64,000 bases of DNA from Rhodococcus rhodnii (lineage in GTDB: Bacteria > Actinomycetota > Actinomycetes > Mycobacteriales > Pseudonocardiaceae), in assembly GCA_000720375.1 (NCBI GenBank), contig JOAA01000027.1:58920-122919 (forward strand), given 5' to 3'. Within the stretch, counting starts at the first letter, position 1; each line of letters opens with the position of its first letter. The notes beneath the pieces are model-generated. The model made no database searches. It was not told where the DNA came from and saw only the letters and a program-made list of their open reading frames with translations. Shown piece after piece: positions 28,001 through 36,500 of this stretch. The position numbers were made by a program, and so were the translations under genes.

Positions 28001-28406
28001 GTACGCCGAAATGATGCTGCGACACCAGTGGCTACCGGATGTCGTCCGGCTGGCTCTTGAGATCGGTGACGCCGAGCGGGCCGAACAAGCGTTGGCCGTC
28101 GCCGAGATGGAGGCAGCGCGGGAGCAGGTGCCCGCTCGGGCTTACGCGGCCTTGCACCGGTGCACGGCACTCGCGGCCGGTGATCCGGAACCGGCGCTGG
28201 TGGCCGTCTCGCACTACCGGTCGGTGGGCAGGCCGGTGGAGCTGGCGTCCGCTCTGGACGAGGCAGCCTCCCTGCTGGCCGCACGTGACCTGCTGGAGGA
28301 CGCGACGACGGCTTACCGGGAGGCCATACGAATGTTCGCGTCGCTGGGCGCTGACTGGGACATGGCCAGGGTGACCTCCCGGATGAGGCAATCTGGCATT
28401 CGCTAG
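25002..28406 (+). CDS. SARP-family transcriptional regulator with NB-ARC ATPase and TPR region (AfsR-like)
   Basis: Encodes 1134 residues from ATG 25002, chosen for the strong GGGGGAGGCGGGA immediately upstream. Order: winged-helix DNA-binding domain (about 1-95, [34 protein letters not shown]), bacterial transcriptional activation domain (about 100-245, ending [20 protein letters not shown]), NB-ARC NTPase (Walker [11 protein letters not shown] near 310, hhhh[11 protein letters not shown], then LVTSR and [10 protein letters not shown]), and a long helical C-terminus. Members activate secondary-metabolite or cell-surface operons, with ATP binding as a switch. It is 186 bp after the giant-protein operon on the same strand, making it the obvious candidate regulator of that operon. 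Its stop overlaps the convergent methyltransferase stop (shared CTAG). Confidence 0.9.
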   Translation: MSVEIALLGEVTADVEGRPVDLGPARQRCVLAALAVDAGRLVPAERLIERVWGTDTPRRGRATLHSYISRLRGAFAGAMTIVHRSSGYMLVVDPAEQAVDVLRFRDLRDQARDTDGDTRRVALLTEALALWCGEPLTGLSGQWVESERDRWQHERWAAEHDLVDARLRIGHGEELVAQLSARAAQHPLNERVAGQYMLALHRAGRPADALDHYQHLRKHLVEELGTDPGSALRNLHRQILAADPSLMPRPSGTAVEPVVVPRHLPAAPASFVGRRDELDRLDATLRPGFDPADATGAAVLISALGGAGGIGKTWLVLHWAHHNAHQFPDGQLFVDLRGFSPDSSPLTPSTALRGFLTALGVDPGHIPADLDAQAALYRSKVAGKRMLIVLDNAADSSQVEPLLPGTASCTVLVTSRKKLATLITRYGARQIQLGILTRHEAHALLTKRLGPARVDAEPEAADTLIRLCGHYPLALAIMTRQAHTRPAVPLAEFAAELRDLGLDALNSDDPTASLPAVLSWSLRGLTAEQRTVFALLGVAPGTDISLQAAASLTGLSPENTREALSVLEDASLLDRHAHGRYSMHDLIRDYATAQRFGDDTREAALRRVTDFYAHTIHAGLQFLAPARAQQIRLEPPLPATQPHPIPDAATAMAWFNAEHHNLLADDLLQRVLAAIGPRSSSGEVLLVALVSVLFRLTHDPEALTRQALAASSDPARSEELRQLLAAIIYRGGYRGGRIDTRQKAIHTLTESTVDESLPDVWRLRRKSMLAFLRRNVTEFDKPEVDIEAEYAEAVRKGDDYLVGHALQTQWLVATLRRDHEAALRHIDAAVAIVRDKPDLAGMHFDLLDNRLFTLQNLDRLTDADETLRSATKLISEHQLPAGANVSAAVHYYWTGQWADALRELQATSTELRPAMITYTDLMDSGPTGLLVHGVSALIAARRADHTTLAAKLDAAANYSMITKPERENCDFLLAARATAAIQRGDPAAALAHLAPVLDPTYAEMMLRHQWLPDVVRLALEIGDAERAEQALAVAEMEAAREQVPARAYAALHRCTALAAGDPEPALVAVSHYRSVGRPVELASALDEAASLLAARDLLEDATTAYREAIRMFASLGADWDMARVTSRMRQSGIR

Positions 28407-29323
28407 CGCATACAAACGTTGAGGACGCCGCTGACGTAGAGCACGCCGCCCATGCGCAGGTCGTCGTCCTTCAGGGGCGGAAGGTCGTTGGCGGCCAACA
28501 GGTCCCGGACGCTGACTGCGGTCAGCACCCAGCCGCGGTCGGTCAAGTAGGGAGCCGCTTCGTTGCGCTCACCGAAGTAGCGCAGCCGCGCGTGGTCGAG
28601 GTCGAAACCGCGTGCACGCCAGCGTTCGGTGATGCGGTTCAGGCCTTCCTTTGTCCTGTCCTCGTCGCCCGGTCGCGGGTTGGGCCTGTTCTCGGTGGCC
28701 ACCCGGCTTCCCGGCGCGCTGAGTTCGGTGACGGTGTCCAGCAGGCGGTCCTGCGCCTCGGGCGGCAGGTAACCCAGCAGGCCTTCGGCGCTCCACGCGG
28801 TCGGCCGGGCCGGGTCGAATCCGGCGGTGCGCAGTGCGGTGGGCCAATCGTCGCGCAGATCGACCGCGGCCACCCGCCGGTCGGCGGTGGGCGCGGCGCC
28901 CAACTCGGCCAGAGCGCAGGTCTTGAATTCGATGACCTGTGGCTGATCGACCTCGTACACCACGGTCCCGGCCGGCCAAGGCAGTCGGTACGCGCGGGAA
29001 TCCAGTCCTGAGGCCAGGATCACGACCTGCGTGATGCCCGCCTCCGTCGCCTCGAGGAAGAACTCGTCGTAGAACTTGGTACGCACCTTGGCACCGTCGA
29101 TCGCTACCGGCCCGACCAAGCCGGCTGGCGCCATTTCGCCGGTCGCCAGCCGGGTGAGCAGGTCGATGCCGACCGCCCGGACGAGCGGTTCGGCGAACGG
29201 GTCGTCGATGAGCGGACGATCCGTGCGGGTCGCTATCGCCCGGGCCACCGCGGCCATGGTGGCCGTCGCGCCGACCCCGGATGCCAGATCCCAGGTGTCC
29301 CCGTCGTACCTGGTGGAAGTCAT
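28403..29323 (-). CDS. SAM-dependent methyltransferase, TIGR00027/leucine carboxyl methyltransferase-like
   Basis: Encodes 306 residues from ATG 29323; longer frames reach into the divergent TetR gene and are unlikely. Conserved family segments are present: [24 protein letters not shown] near the N-terminus, [26 protein letters not shown] (SAM-binding motif I), [14 protein letters not shown] (motif with acidic ribose ligand) and [18 protein letters not shown]. The group methylates carboxylates or small-molecule hydroxyls, and substrates are mostly unknown. It is divergent from a TetR regulator 69-78 bp away, a typical resistance or metabolite-responsive pair in which the repressor controls the enzyme. 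Confidence 0.88.
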   Translation of the reverse strand: MTSTRYDGDTWDLASGVGATATMAAVARAIATRTDRPLIDDPFAEPLVRAVGIDLLTRLATGEMAPAGLVGPVAIDGAKVRTKFYDEFFLEATEAGITQVVILASGLDSRAYRLPWPAGTVVYEVDQPQVIEFKTCALAELGAAPTADRRVAAVDLRDDWPTALRTAGFDPARPTAWSAEGLLGYLPPEAQDRLLDTVTELSAPGSRVATENRPNPRPGDEDRTKEGLNRITERWRARGFDLDHARLRYFGERNEAAPYLTDRGWVLTAVSVRDLLAANDLPPLKDDDLRMGGVLYVSGVLNVCMR

Positions 29324-29347
29324 GCTCCGGCCCACCTTTCGATCAAG

Positions 29348-29357
29348 ACTGATCAGT
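29348..29357. promoter_or_regulatory. Palindrome ACTGATCAGT in divergent methyltransferase/TetR promoter
   Basis: Perfect 10-bp palindrome 25 bp upstream of the methyltransferase start, in the short region shared by both promoters. It could be a repressor half or full site. Palindromes this short arise by chance, so support is moderate. Confidence 0.35.
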
Positions 29358-29365
29358 GGACCGTA

Positions 29366-29383
29366 ACGGACACCCGCGTCCGT
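29366..29383. promoter_or_regulatory. Inverted repeat ACGGAC-N6-GTCCGT, candidate TetR operator
   Basis: Perfect 6-bp arms with a six-base spacer, 18 bp in total, a size typical for TetR-family sites, ending 18 bp upstream of the TetR start. Autoregulation and control of the divergent methyltransferase are inferred from position. Confidence 0.45.
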
Positions 29384-29401
29384 CCAACTAAAGTGAGAGC
29401 G

Positions 29402-30037
29402 GTGACCGCTCGTTTGCCTCGCAACTTGCGTTCCGACGCGCAGGACAACCGCGACCGCATCCTCGACGCGGCCCGTGCGGTGTTTGTCACCGATGGCCTG
29501 AACGTGCCGATCCGAGAGATCGCCCGACGCGCCGAAGTGGGACCCGCGACCGTCTACCGTCATTTCCCGACCAAGGAGATGCTCGTCACCGAGGCGTTCA
29601 CCGACCAGATGCGCGCATGGCGATCCATCTTGAACGAAGGGATCGCCGACCCCGATCCCTGGCACGGCTTCTGCCTCGTGGTCGAGAAGCTCTGTGAGCT
29701 GCAAGCACGCGACCGTGGCTTCACCGCAGCCTTCAAGTCCACCTTCCCGCGCGCGATGGACTTCGCCGCGATCCGCACTTCCTCCCTGACCTCCGCGGCA
29801 GAACTGGTCCGCCGCGCCAAGGACACCGGCCGCCTGCGCCCAGACGTCGTCCTGGACGACCTCATCCTCATGATCACCGCCAACGGCGGCATCCACGCGA
29901 GTGCGCCGGCAGCACGAATCGCGGCCTCCCGGCGCTTTGCCGCACTCATGATCCAAGCGTTCCAAGCCCCAGAACCGGCGCGCCGCCGACCGGTTCACGC
30001 ACTCGGGCACAATCACGTGGAGTCCGCCGGCAGGTGA
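29402..30037 (+). CDS. TetR/AcrR-family transcriptional repressor
   Basis: Encodes 211 residues. The N-terminal HTH is clear: [38 protein letters not shown] then [10 protein letters not shown]. The rest is an all-helical ligand-binding domain of usual length with a short basic, disordered tail ([11 protein letters not shown]). GTG at 29402 is used; the in-frame GTG at 29393 would add three residues and cannot be excluded. It is divergent from a methyltransferase with palindromes in the shared promoter, so it probably represses that gene and itself. The stop lies within a long hairpin that forms the shared terminator with the immunity gene. Confidence 0.88.
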   Translation: MTARLPRNLRSDAQDNRDRILDAARAVFVTDGLNVPIREIARRAEVGPATVYRHFPTKEMLVTEAFTDQMRAWRSILNEGIADPDPWHGFCLVVEKLCELQARDRGFTAAFKSTFPRAMDFAAIRTSSLTSAAELVRRAKDTGRLRPDVVLDDLILMITANGGIHASAPAARIAASRRFAALMIQAFQAPEPARRRPVHALGHNHVESAGR

Positions 30038-30061
30038 GAACTCACCTACCGCGGACTCCAC
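30017..30061. terminator. Bidirectional hairpin terminator between TetR and the immunity gene
   Basis: About 20 paired bases: GTGGAGTCCG pairs with CGGACTCCAC and AGGTGAG with CTCACCT around a two-base AA loop, with one bulge and one mismatch between. The TetR stop codon (30035-30037) lies in the stem. The hairpin separates two convergent genes and should work in both directions. Confidence 0.7.
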
Positions 30062-30109
30062 GCCCATCTCCAGCACCGTCCGATACAGACGAAATACCCG
30101 TCGCCAGAA

Positions 30110-30499
30110 TCAGACGCCATTCCTTGCCGAGGTCAATTCAATGTACTCGCCCATGATCTTGACGAGGCCTCGGCTTTCTCTGTCCTGAAAGAACTCACGA
30201 AGAAGGTCGAACAGTGCCCCGACGACGACGGAGTTGGTCTCCGAGTCGAGCGGATCCGAAGGCGATTCCAGCTGATTGTCCGGCAGTGCGAGCTCGAGCA
30301 CCAGCACCTGCCACGAAAAGTTCGCACCCTTCTCCAGCCGGAGTACAAGCCATTCCCGGAAGCCGTGCAGCAAACAGAATCCGTTTCCCGCGTCACAACC
30401 CATCATGAACGCGCAGTACGACGAGTAGCTGCCATCAAGCCCGAACATGAGGGGCCGTTTGTGAACCGCATCGAACAACTCTTGATAGTTCACGGTCAT
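30110..30499 (-). CDS. Probable immunity protein for the RHS toxin
   Basis: Encodes 129 residues; its ATG (30499) follows the toxin gene stop (30501-30503) by one base, so the two are co-transcribed and probably co-translated. The N-terminus LFDAVHKRPLMFGLDGSYSS, then a CAFMMGCD segment and EWLVLRLEKG, resembles polymorphic-toxin immunity proteins with the 'RP-x-M' start motif. The rest is helical and acidic. No signal peptide, consistent with a cytoplasmic protein that neutralises the toxin domain in producing or sister cells. The assignment rests mainly on position and general resemblance; the exact immunity family is not identified. Confidence 0.7.
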   Translation of the reverse strand: MTVNYQELFDAVHKRPLMFGLDGSYSSYCAFMMGCDAGNGFCLLHGFREWLVLRLEKGANFSWQVLVLELALPDNQLESPSDPLDSETNSVVVGALFDLLREFFQDRESRGLVKIMGEYIELTSARNGV

Positions 30500-30500
30500 C

Positions 30501-33500
30501 CTAGAATCCGAAGTTGATGTCGTCGCGCGCGTCCCATAGCTTCTTGTACTCGTCTATCGGCAGACCTTCACGGGGGGTGAATTTATCGTACACCCTGCCG
30601 TCCTTGACAACGACGTGGTGGAAGTGCCACCCCGCGTTCACTCCGCGATACTTGTCGAGCAGCCGGTATGGCGGTTTCGCCACGATCTCCCTGATCTCAC
30701 CACCGATCAGACCCTGGATTTCCTTGGCACACTCCTCACACCCGTTCCGGTTGATCGTCTTCATGGTACCCGGATCCGCGGGCTTCCAGTTCGGATCAAG
30801 GATGTTGCAGCCCGCACTGGCATTGTGAACCAGGACATCGACATTGGCCGCGGTATTTCCGGGTACACCAACGTAGTACGTGTGGATGTCGGCGACCGTC
30901 AGGTTGTAGACGAGTTGAACCTGCGTCCGGACATTGATGAGCGTAACGCTGGCCAAGCCATGGTCGGCCGTCTTGAGCTGATGGCCGGGTTTGAGGTCTT
31001 CAGCGTTGACCCAACGGTTTTCGCTGGCGACCCAGAAGGGATGTTCATCGGTCGCCGTCACCGTGGCGACTCGATCACCTTCATCGCCGTCCACATCTAT
31101 TGTGACCGCGACGAGTTGCTTTTCTCCGTGGCCAACGATCAAGTCGGTGACAGTCTTGGCTTCGGTCCGTCCAATCGACGGATCGGTGGCCAGCACCTCA
31201 TCGCCGATCCGCACCTCACTGATTGGTTTCGAGCTGCCATCGGCCATCCGAACCGGGGTTTCCGGAGTGAAGCTGTTTTGCCGTAGACATCCAGCGCTGT
31301 CGGCGATATTGCCGGCCGCCTTCGCCGCGTTCTCAGTCGATCCCGACGAACGATAACTTCGATAGAAGTCGACTCCCTTGTCGACGACACGCTCAACAAG
31401 TTTGCCCGCGCCCCTGGTCGCCAACGCTTCCAGCGCCACCGGCGCCAGTTCTCGCGCGGCCTCGCCAACGGTCTTTTCGCCAGACGCCACAGCCTGGTAG
31501 CCCTCGTATGCCGCCTTCCCCGTTTCATACGCGGAGTACGCCGCGGCCGCCCAGCTGGCGACCTTGACAACGCCGACAACTGCGGGGATGAGGAATACGA
31601 GTGAGCCGTCGGGGTCGTTGTGCTTCAGCGGGTTGTTGTAGGTGTAGCTGTAGAGGCCGAGGTTCGCTGTGTTGTGGACGCCTTCGTTGCCCTCACCGTC
31701 CAGGTAGGTGTCAAGTTTCGGGTCGGTGGACTGCCAGAGGTTGGACTTGGGGTCGTAGTAGCGGGCGCCGTAGTAGTAGAGGCCGGTTTCCTTGTCGAAC
31801 TCCTTGCCGTTGTACTGGTAGGGCACCGGTTGTCTCTCGGCGCTCTCGGTTACCCAGGTCTCGCCGAAGGGGAAGTACTCCTGGTGGGAGACAAGCTTTC
31901 CGCTCTTGTCGGTCACCAGGCCGGACGAGCCGAGATGGTCGGCGTGGAAGTAGAACTGCTCGTCCTCGAGCTTGGCCTCGACCTTCTTGGTCAGCAACCG
32001 GTCGTCGCCGGCGAAGACGTGCTTGAACGACTGCCCGTTCACCTGGCTGAAGTTCTTGCTGGGCGAGATGTGTTTGTCCTTGCCGTCCTTGACAACCCGG
32101 TTACCGGAATCGTCGTAGACGAAACGCGCGATCGGATCGGCGTGCCCTGAGCAGGAGTCCGGCTCCTGCTTGACCGTTCTGTTCTCGTCGTCGTGGACGC
32201 ACGCGAGCCTGTTCTCCTCGTCCCACACGAACTGCGTCCGGTCGTCCGATGTGGACACTTCAGCCGGAGGTCCGGCGAACGCCTGAACCTCGTGGTGCTT
32301 GGTGACGATGTCGATCAGGTTGCCGTTGGCGTCATAGCCGTTGACCTCCCGCCCGATCTTGCTCGGTGCGTGCGGCCGGCCGTTGGCGTAGGTGTACTGG
32401 TAGGAGTAGGTGGTGCCGTCCTGCGGCTTCGCGACCCCGTAGGCGTTCACGAGTTCGTGCCGCTGCACCTTGCTCGTCGTGTTGTGGATGGTGTCGTATG
32501 CGACGTCCACTTTGTACCGGTCGAGCTTGTCGGGCGTGTTGCGGTATTCGCCGCTCGCCGTGGTCAGCCGGTTGAGGTCGTCGTAGCCGAAGGTCTGCGT
32601 GCTCGGTCCGCCGATGCCCTTGGCAGGCGGAATCGGGACGTCGTTGGCCAGTTGCGTGACGTTGCCGACGTTGTCGTACCGGTAGCTCAGGTTCTGGAAC
32701 TCACGTCCGTCGGGCTGCTGCGACTTCAGGGTGGCCAGCCGCCGGTCCGCTTCGTCGTAGCTGTAGGTGGTGCGGACACCGGAGCCGGTCTCGGTCAGGA
32801 CTTTGTTCTCGAACTTGTCGTAGTCCTGCCGGGCGAGATAGGTGTAGTCCTTGCTGTCCTTGACACCGGTGACTGTGGTGAGCTGCCCGCCGCTGTCGTA
32901 GCCGTAGGTGAGTTTTTCGCCGTCCGGATAGGTCGTTTCCAGCAGCCGGTTGAACGGGTCGAACCGGGTCAGGGTGGTGAAGGACGTCCCGGCACTCAGG
33001 GCGATGCCGCCAAGTGTGCGGGTTTCCCTGACGGTTTCGCCGAGTGAGCCGTAGCCGCGGGTGACGGTTCCGGCCGCGTCGCGGATCTCGGTGATCCGGC
33101 CGGCGGCGTTCTCCGGGGCGCCGAGTGCGCCGTAGGTGTATTTGACGTTGTTGTCGGTGAAGATCGGGTACCGGATCGCGGTGACCCGGGTGAAGTCGTA
33201 GTCGTACTCGATCGCCTTGCGCTTGTCGCGCAGGTTCGGCGTGACCTTGCTGATCATGTTGCCGGCGAGGTCGTATCTCGTCTCGGTCTTCCCGGCGTCC
33301 GGGCTGTCGATCACCGTGCGGCGGCCGAAGTTGTCGTAAGCCGCCTTGGTGACGTTGCCGCGGTCGTCGGTCACCGACGTGACCTGGCCGAGCGGGTCGT
33401 ATCCGTAGCTGGTCCAGATCACCGGCTGGCCGCCGGTGGGGTTGAACTCCTTGACCGACGTGATCAGCTCACGCACGTCGGTGTACGCCCGACGCTGCTT

Positions 33501-36500
33501 GCCGTTGGCGTCGGTGGTGATCGTCTCGAACTGGGTGGCCCCGGACCGGTCCGGACCGAACCCGTAAGCCGTCGCCGAGACCGTGTCGTCCGGGAGCACG
33601 ACACGAGTCGGGCGATTGAGAACGTCGTGGCTCGTCCGCGTCGGCCGCACGGAGTCGACCGCCGGGTTGTACCTGAAGTTGTTGTCGCCCTTGGGTTCGG
33701 TGACCGGGTAGTACTGCTCGACGGCCCGGCCGACGAAGTCGAACACCTGCCGGCCGTCGACGATCATCACCGGCTCGGGCGCCGCGCCGGGCTGGGGCGG
33801 GACGCTGGCGTCCTTCTTGGTCTGCACCACCCGGCCGAGACCGTCGACGAACTGGACGATGTCCATGGTGTCGTCGCGCACTTCGGTCGCCGTGTTGTCG
33901 ATGTGCCTGCTGACCGCGTACGGCACCTCGGCGTCCGGGTGGTACTCGAAGTCGATCGTCACCCGGTTCTCCGGGATCTCGTTCGGCCCCGCCACGAAGT
34001 CGACGCGGCCCACCCGGTCGTAGTTGTAGTGCACCCGCTGGAAGTTCTCGTCGACAGTGCTTTCCGGCAGGCCGTACTTGTAGTTGTGCGTGATGACCGA
34101 GCGGAGGTTGAAACTGTCCACAATGGTCTCGACGTGCACGCCGACGACCGGGTCGTAGCCGTAGTCCAGCCGGTACCGCTGGCCGGTCTTGTTGGCCGGT
34201 CCGACCACGGCTTTGAGGTTGCCGTTGCCGAGGTACTCCATGTCGGTGACGGCTTTGGAGCCGTCGGCCAGCAAGGCCCGGTTCTGGGTGATGTTGCCGG
34301 TCTTGCAGTCCACTGTGGCCTGCCGGTGGCGCATCACGGCCTTGGACGCGACGGCCACCACCTGGACAGAGTTGTCGATACCGACGATGTTGCGCTCGCG
34401 GCAGGCGGGGTCGGTCGCGGTGAATCCGGTGCGGGTCTCCACGTCATCCGCGGTGCCGGCTTCGGCCGCGTCGAACACCCTTGTGGTGTTGCCGAACTCG
34501 TCGTAGTCGAACTCCGAGTAGGTCGTCTTGCCCGCGACTGCCTGGCCTTCGTAGAACCGCCGTTCGGACCGTGACAGCAGTGGGAACACCGTGGCTGTGG
34601 TGCTTCGTGGGTCTGCTGGCTTGCCGGTGCTCACCTCGCGCAACGTGTAGGTGTTCAACGCCTCCACGAACATCCGGCCTGCCGCGTCAGTGGTGAGCGA
34701 ACGGGCCAGCAGGCCCCGAACGTAGAAGTTGTCGTTGCGGTACTCGTTGGTCGTTGTCCGGAACACCGCGTCGCCCGAACCTGGATCCCGCTGCTCGCTG
34801 ACCACGCGACCGTAGCCGAGGAATTCGCGTTCCAAGCGGTCGTAGCGGCCGGCTTCGTAGCGGAAGGTGTTCAGCTGCACGTCCTGGCCGTCGCCACGAA
34901 GGCCGTCGAACACCCTGGTGCTCGACAGCACGAAGCGCGACTGGGGCAGGTCGGTGGTGTTGCCGTCCCGGATGTAGTCCAGGTCGAACCGACCGCCCAG
35001 CGGCCGGGTCACCGACTTGAGCAGGTTCGTGCGCCCGGTCCGGTTCTCCGCGACGATCAGCTCGTTGTCCCGAGTGGACCGGATGTGGTCGGCGAACCCG
35101 TCGCCGTTGATGTCCCGAAGGGCGACCTCGGACCGGCCGATGCCGGTGGACAGGTCGGCGCCCGGGTTGAACACCACACAGCCGCCGGCGAAGATGCCGA
35201 GGCAGAACCCGAACGTGAAGTACGCGCCGGCACCGAGGCTCGAGTTCTTGTCGGAGTTGATCCCGCCGAGGCTGCCCTGGAACGTGGTGGGCGCGAGGAA
35301 CCCGTTACCGGTGTTGATGGCGACCGCCAACGGGTTGCCGTCCCGGGAGAACACCCGGTCGGCGAGGCCGTCGCCGTTCATGTCCATCAGGCTCGCGTCT
35401 GTTTTGGACGATCCGGTCGTGGCCGAGGCACCACCGGCGAAGCCGTAGAAGTCGGTGTTGAACCCGAGGTTGACCGCCGCGTTACGGGTATTGGCGTCGT
35501 TGAGCGGGCCGCCGGGCCACGGTTCGGGTGCCGCGAACCGATAGCCGAGGTTGAGCGCGGCCGTGCCGTTCTCGAAGACCCGGTCGGGCAGGGCGTCACC
35601 GTTGATGTCCAGCAGATCGAACTTGCCGTCGGCCTCACCGCCACCGACGCTGCCGCCGATGCCGAGGCTGGGCATCTCACTGCCGTTCTGGGCGGTGTTG
35701 GCGGCTTTGTCGGCCGGCGGCGCGCTGTGGCCGCGACCGTTGGACGTGGTACGGGCCGGGCTGCCGGCGTTCGCGGACGCCGTGAACGCCCTGGAGTCGG
35801 ATTCCCTGACGTTGCCAGTGCCCAGGGTGCCTCGGGTGCTGCCAAGGCCGCCGGTCATGTCCGAGTACTGGATGCCGGCCGAGCCGACCACGTCGGGGAA
35901 CCCGTCGCCGTTGAGATCGAGGAAGTCGACCTGGCCGCTGCTGGTCCCCCGGGCCACGCTCGCCCCGGCACCGATCGGGATGCCCGGCAGGCCTGCGCCG
36001 AACGTTGTCGAGATCTGCCTGCTGTCAGCCACCCGGGACACGCCGGTCGCTCCGGCGAACTCGGCGTCGTTGGCCACGTCGATACGGTCGGTGCCCAGCC
36101 TGGACGCAGCGGCACCAGTGTTGGCGACCCAGGTGTTGCCGTCCTCGCTGCCCCACTGGCCCTCAGCGGGCCGGGGCGCGAGCACGATCGCGTTCGGTGG
36201 CGTGACCCGGCCTTCGAATCCGGGAACGTCGGATTCCTTGGGGGCGGCGGGAATGCGGTTGCGGTAGTTCTGGTCGATGACGAGATCGGCCTGGTTGATC
36301 GGCGTGGTGGCGCGGTCGCGGTTGCCGTTGTAGCCGATCGCCGCCCAACCGCGATAAGGCTGCGCGAACGCGCCCTGATCCGCGGAGGCGTGCAACGCGC
36401 TGGGCACCGGGTCGAACGTCACGCCGTCGGTGCTCACCGACGCCGACTGGCTGGTCAGCCGCGCGGGCAGGGTGGTGTCCAGGGTGGCGAAGTCGAAGAA

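Noticed and set aside
29324..30076. N-terminal extension of the methyltransferase frame
   Set aside because: It runs antisense through the TetR gene; the family's N-terminus begins at ATG 29323.
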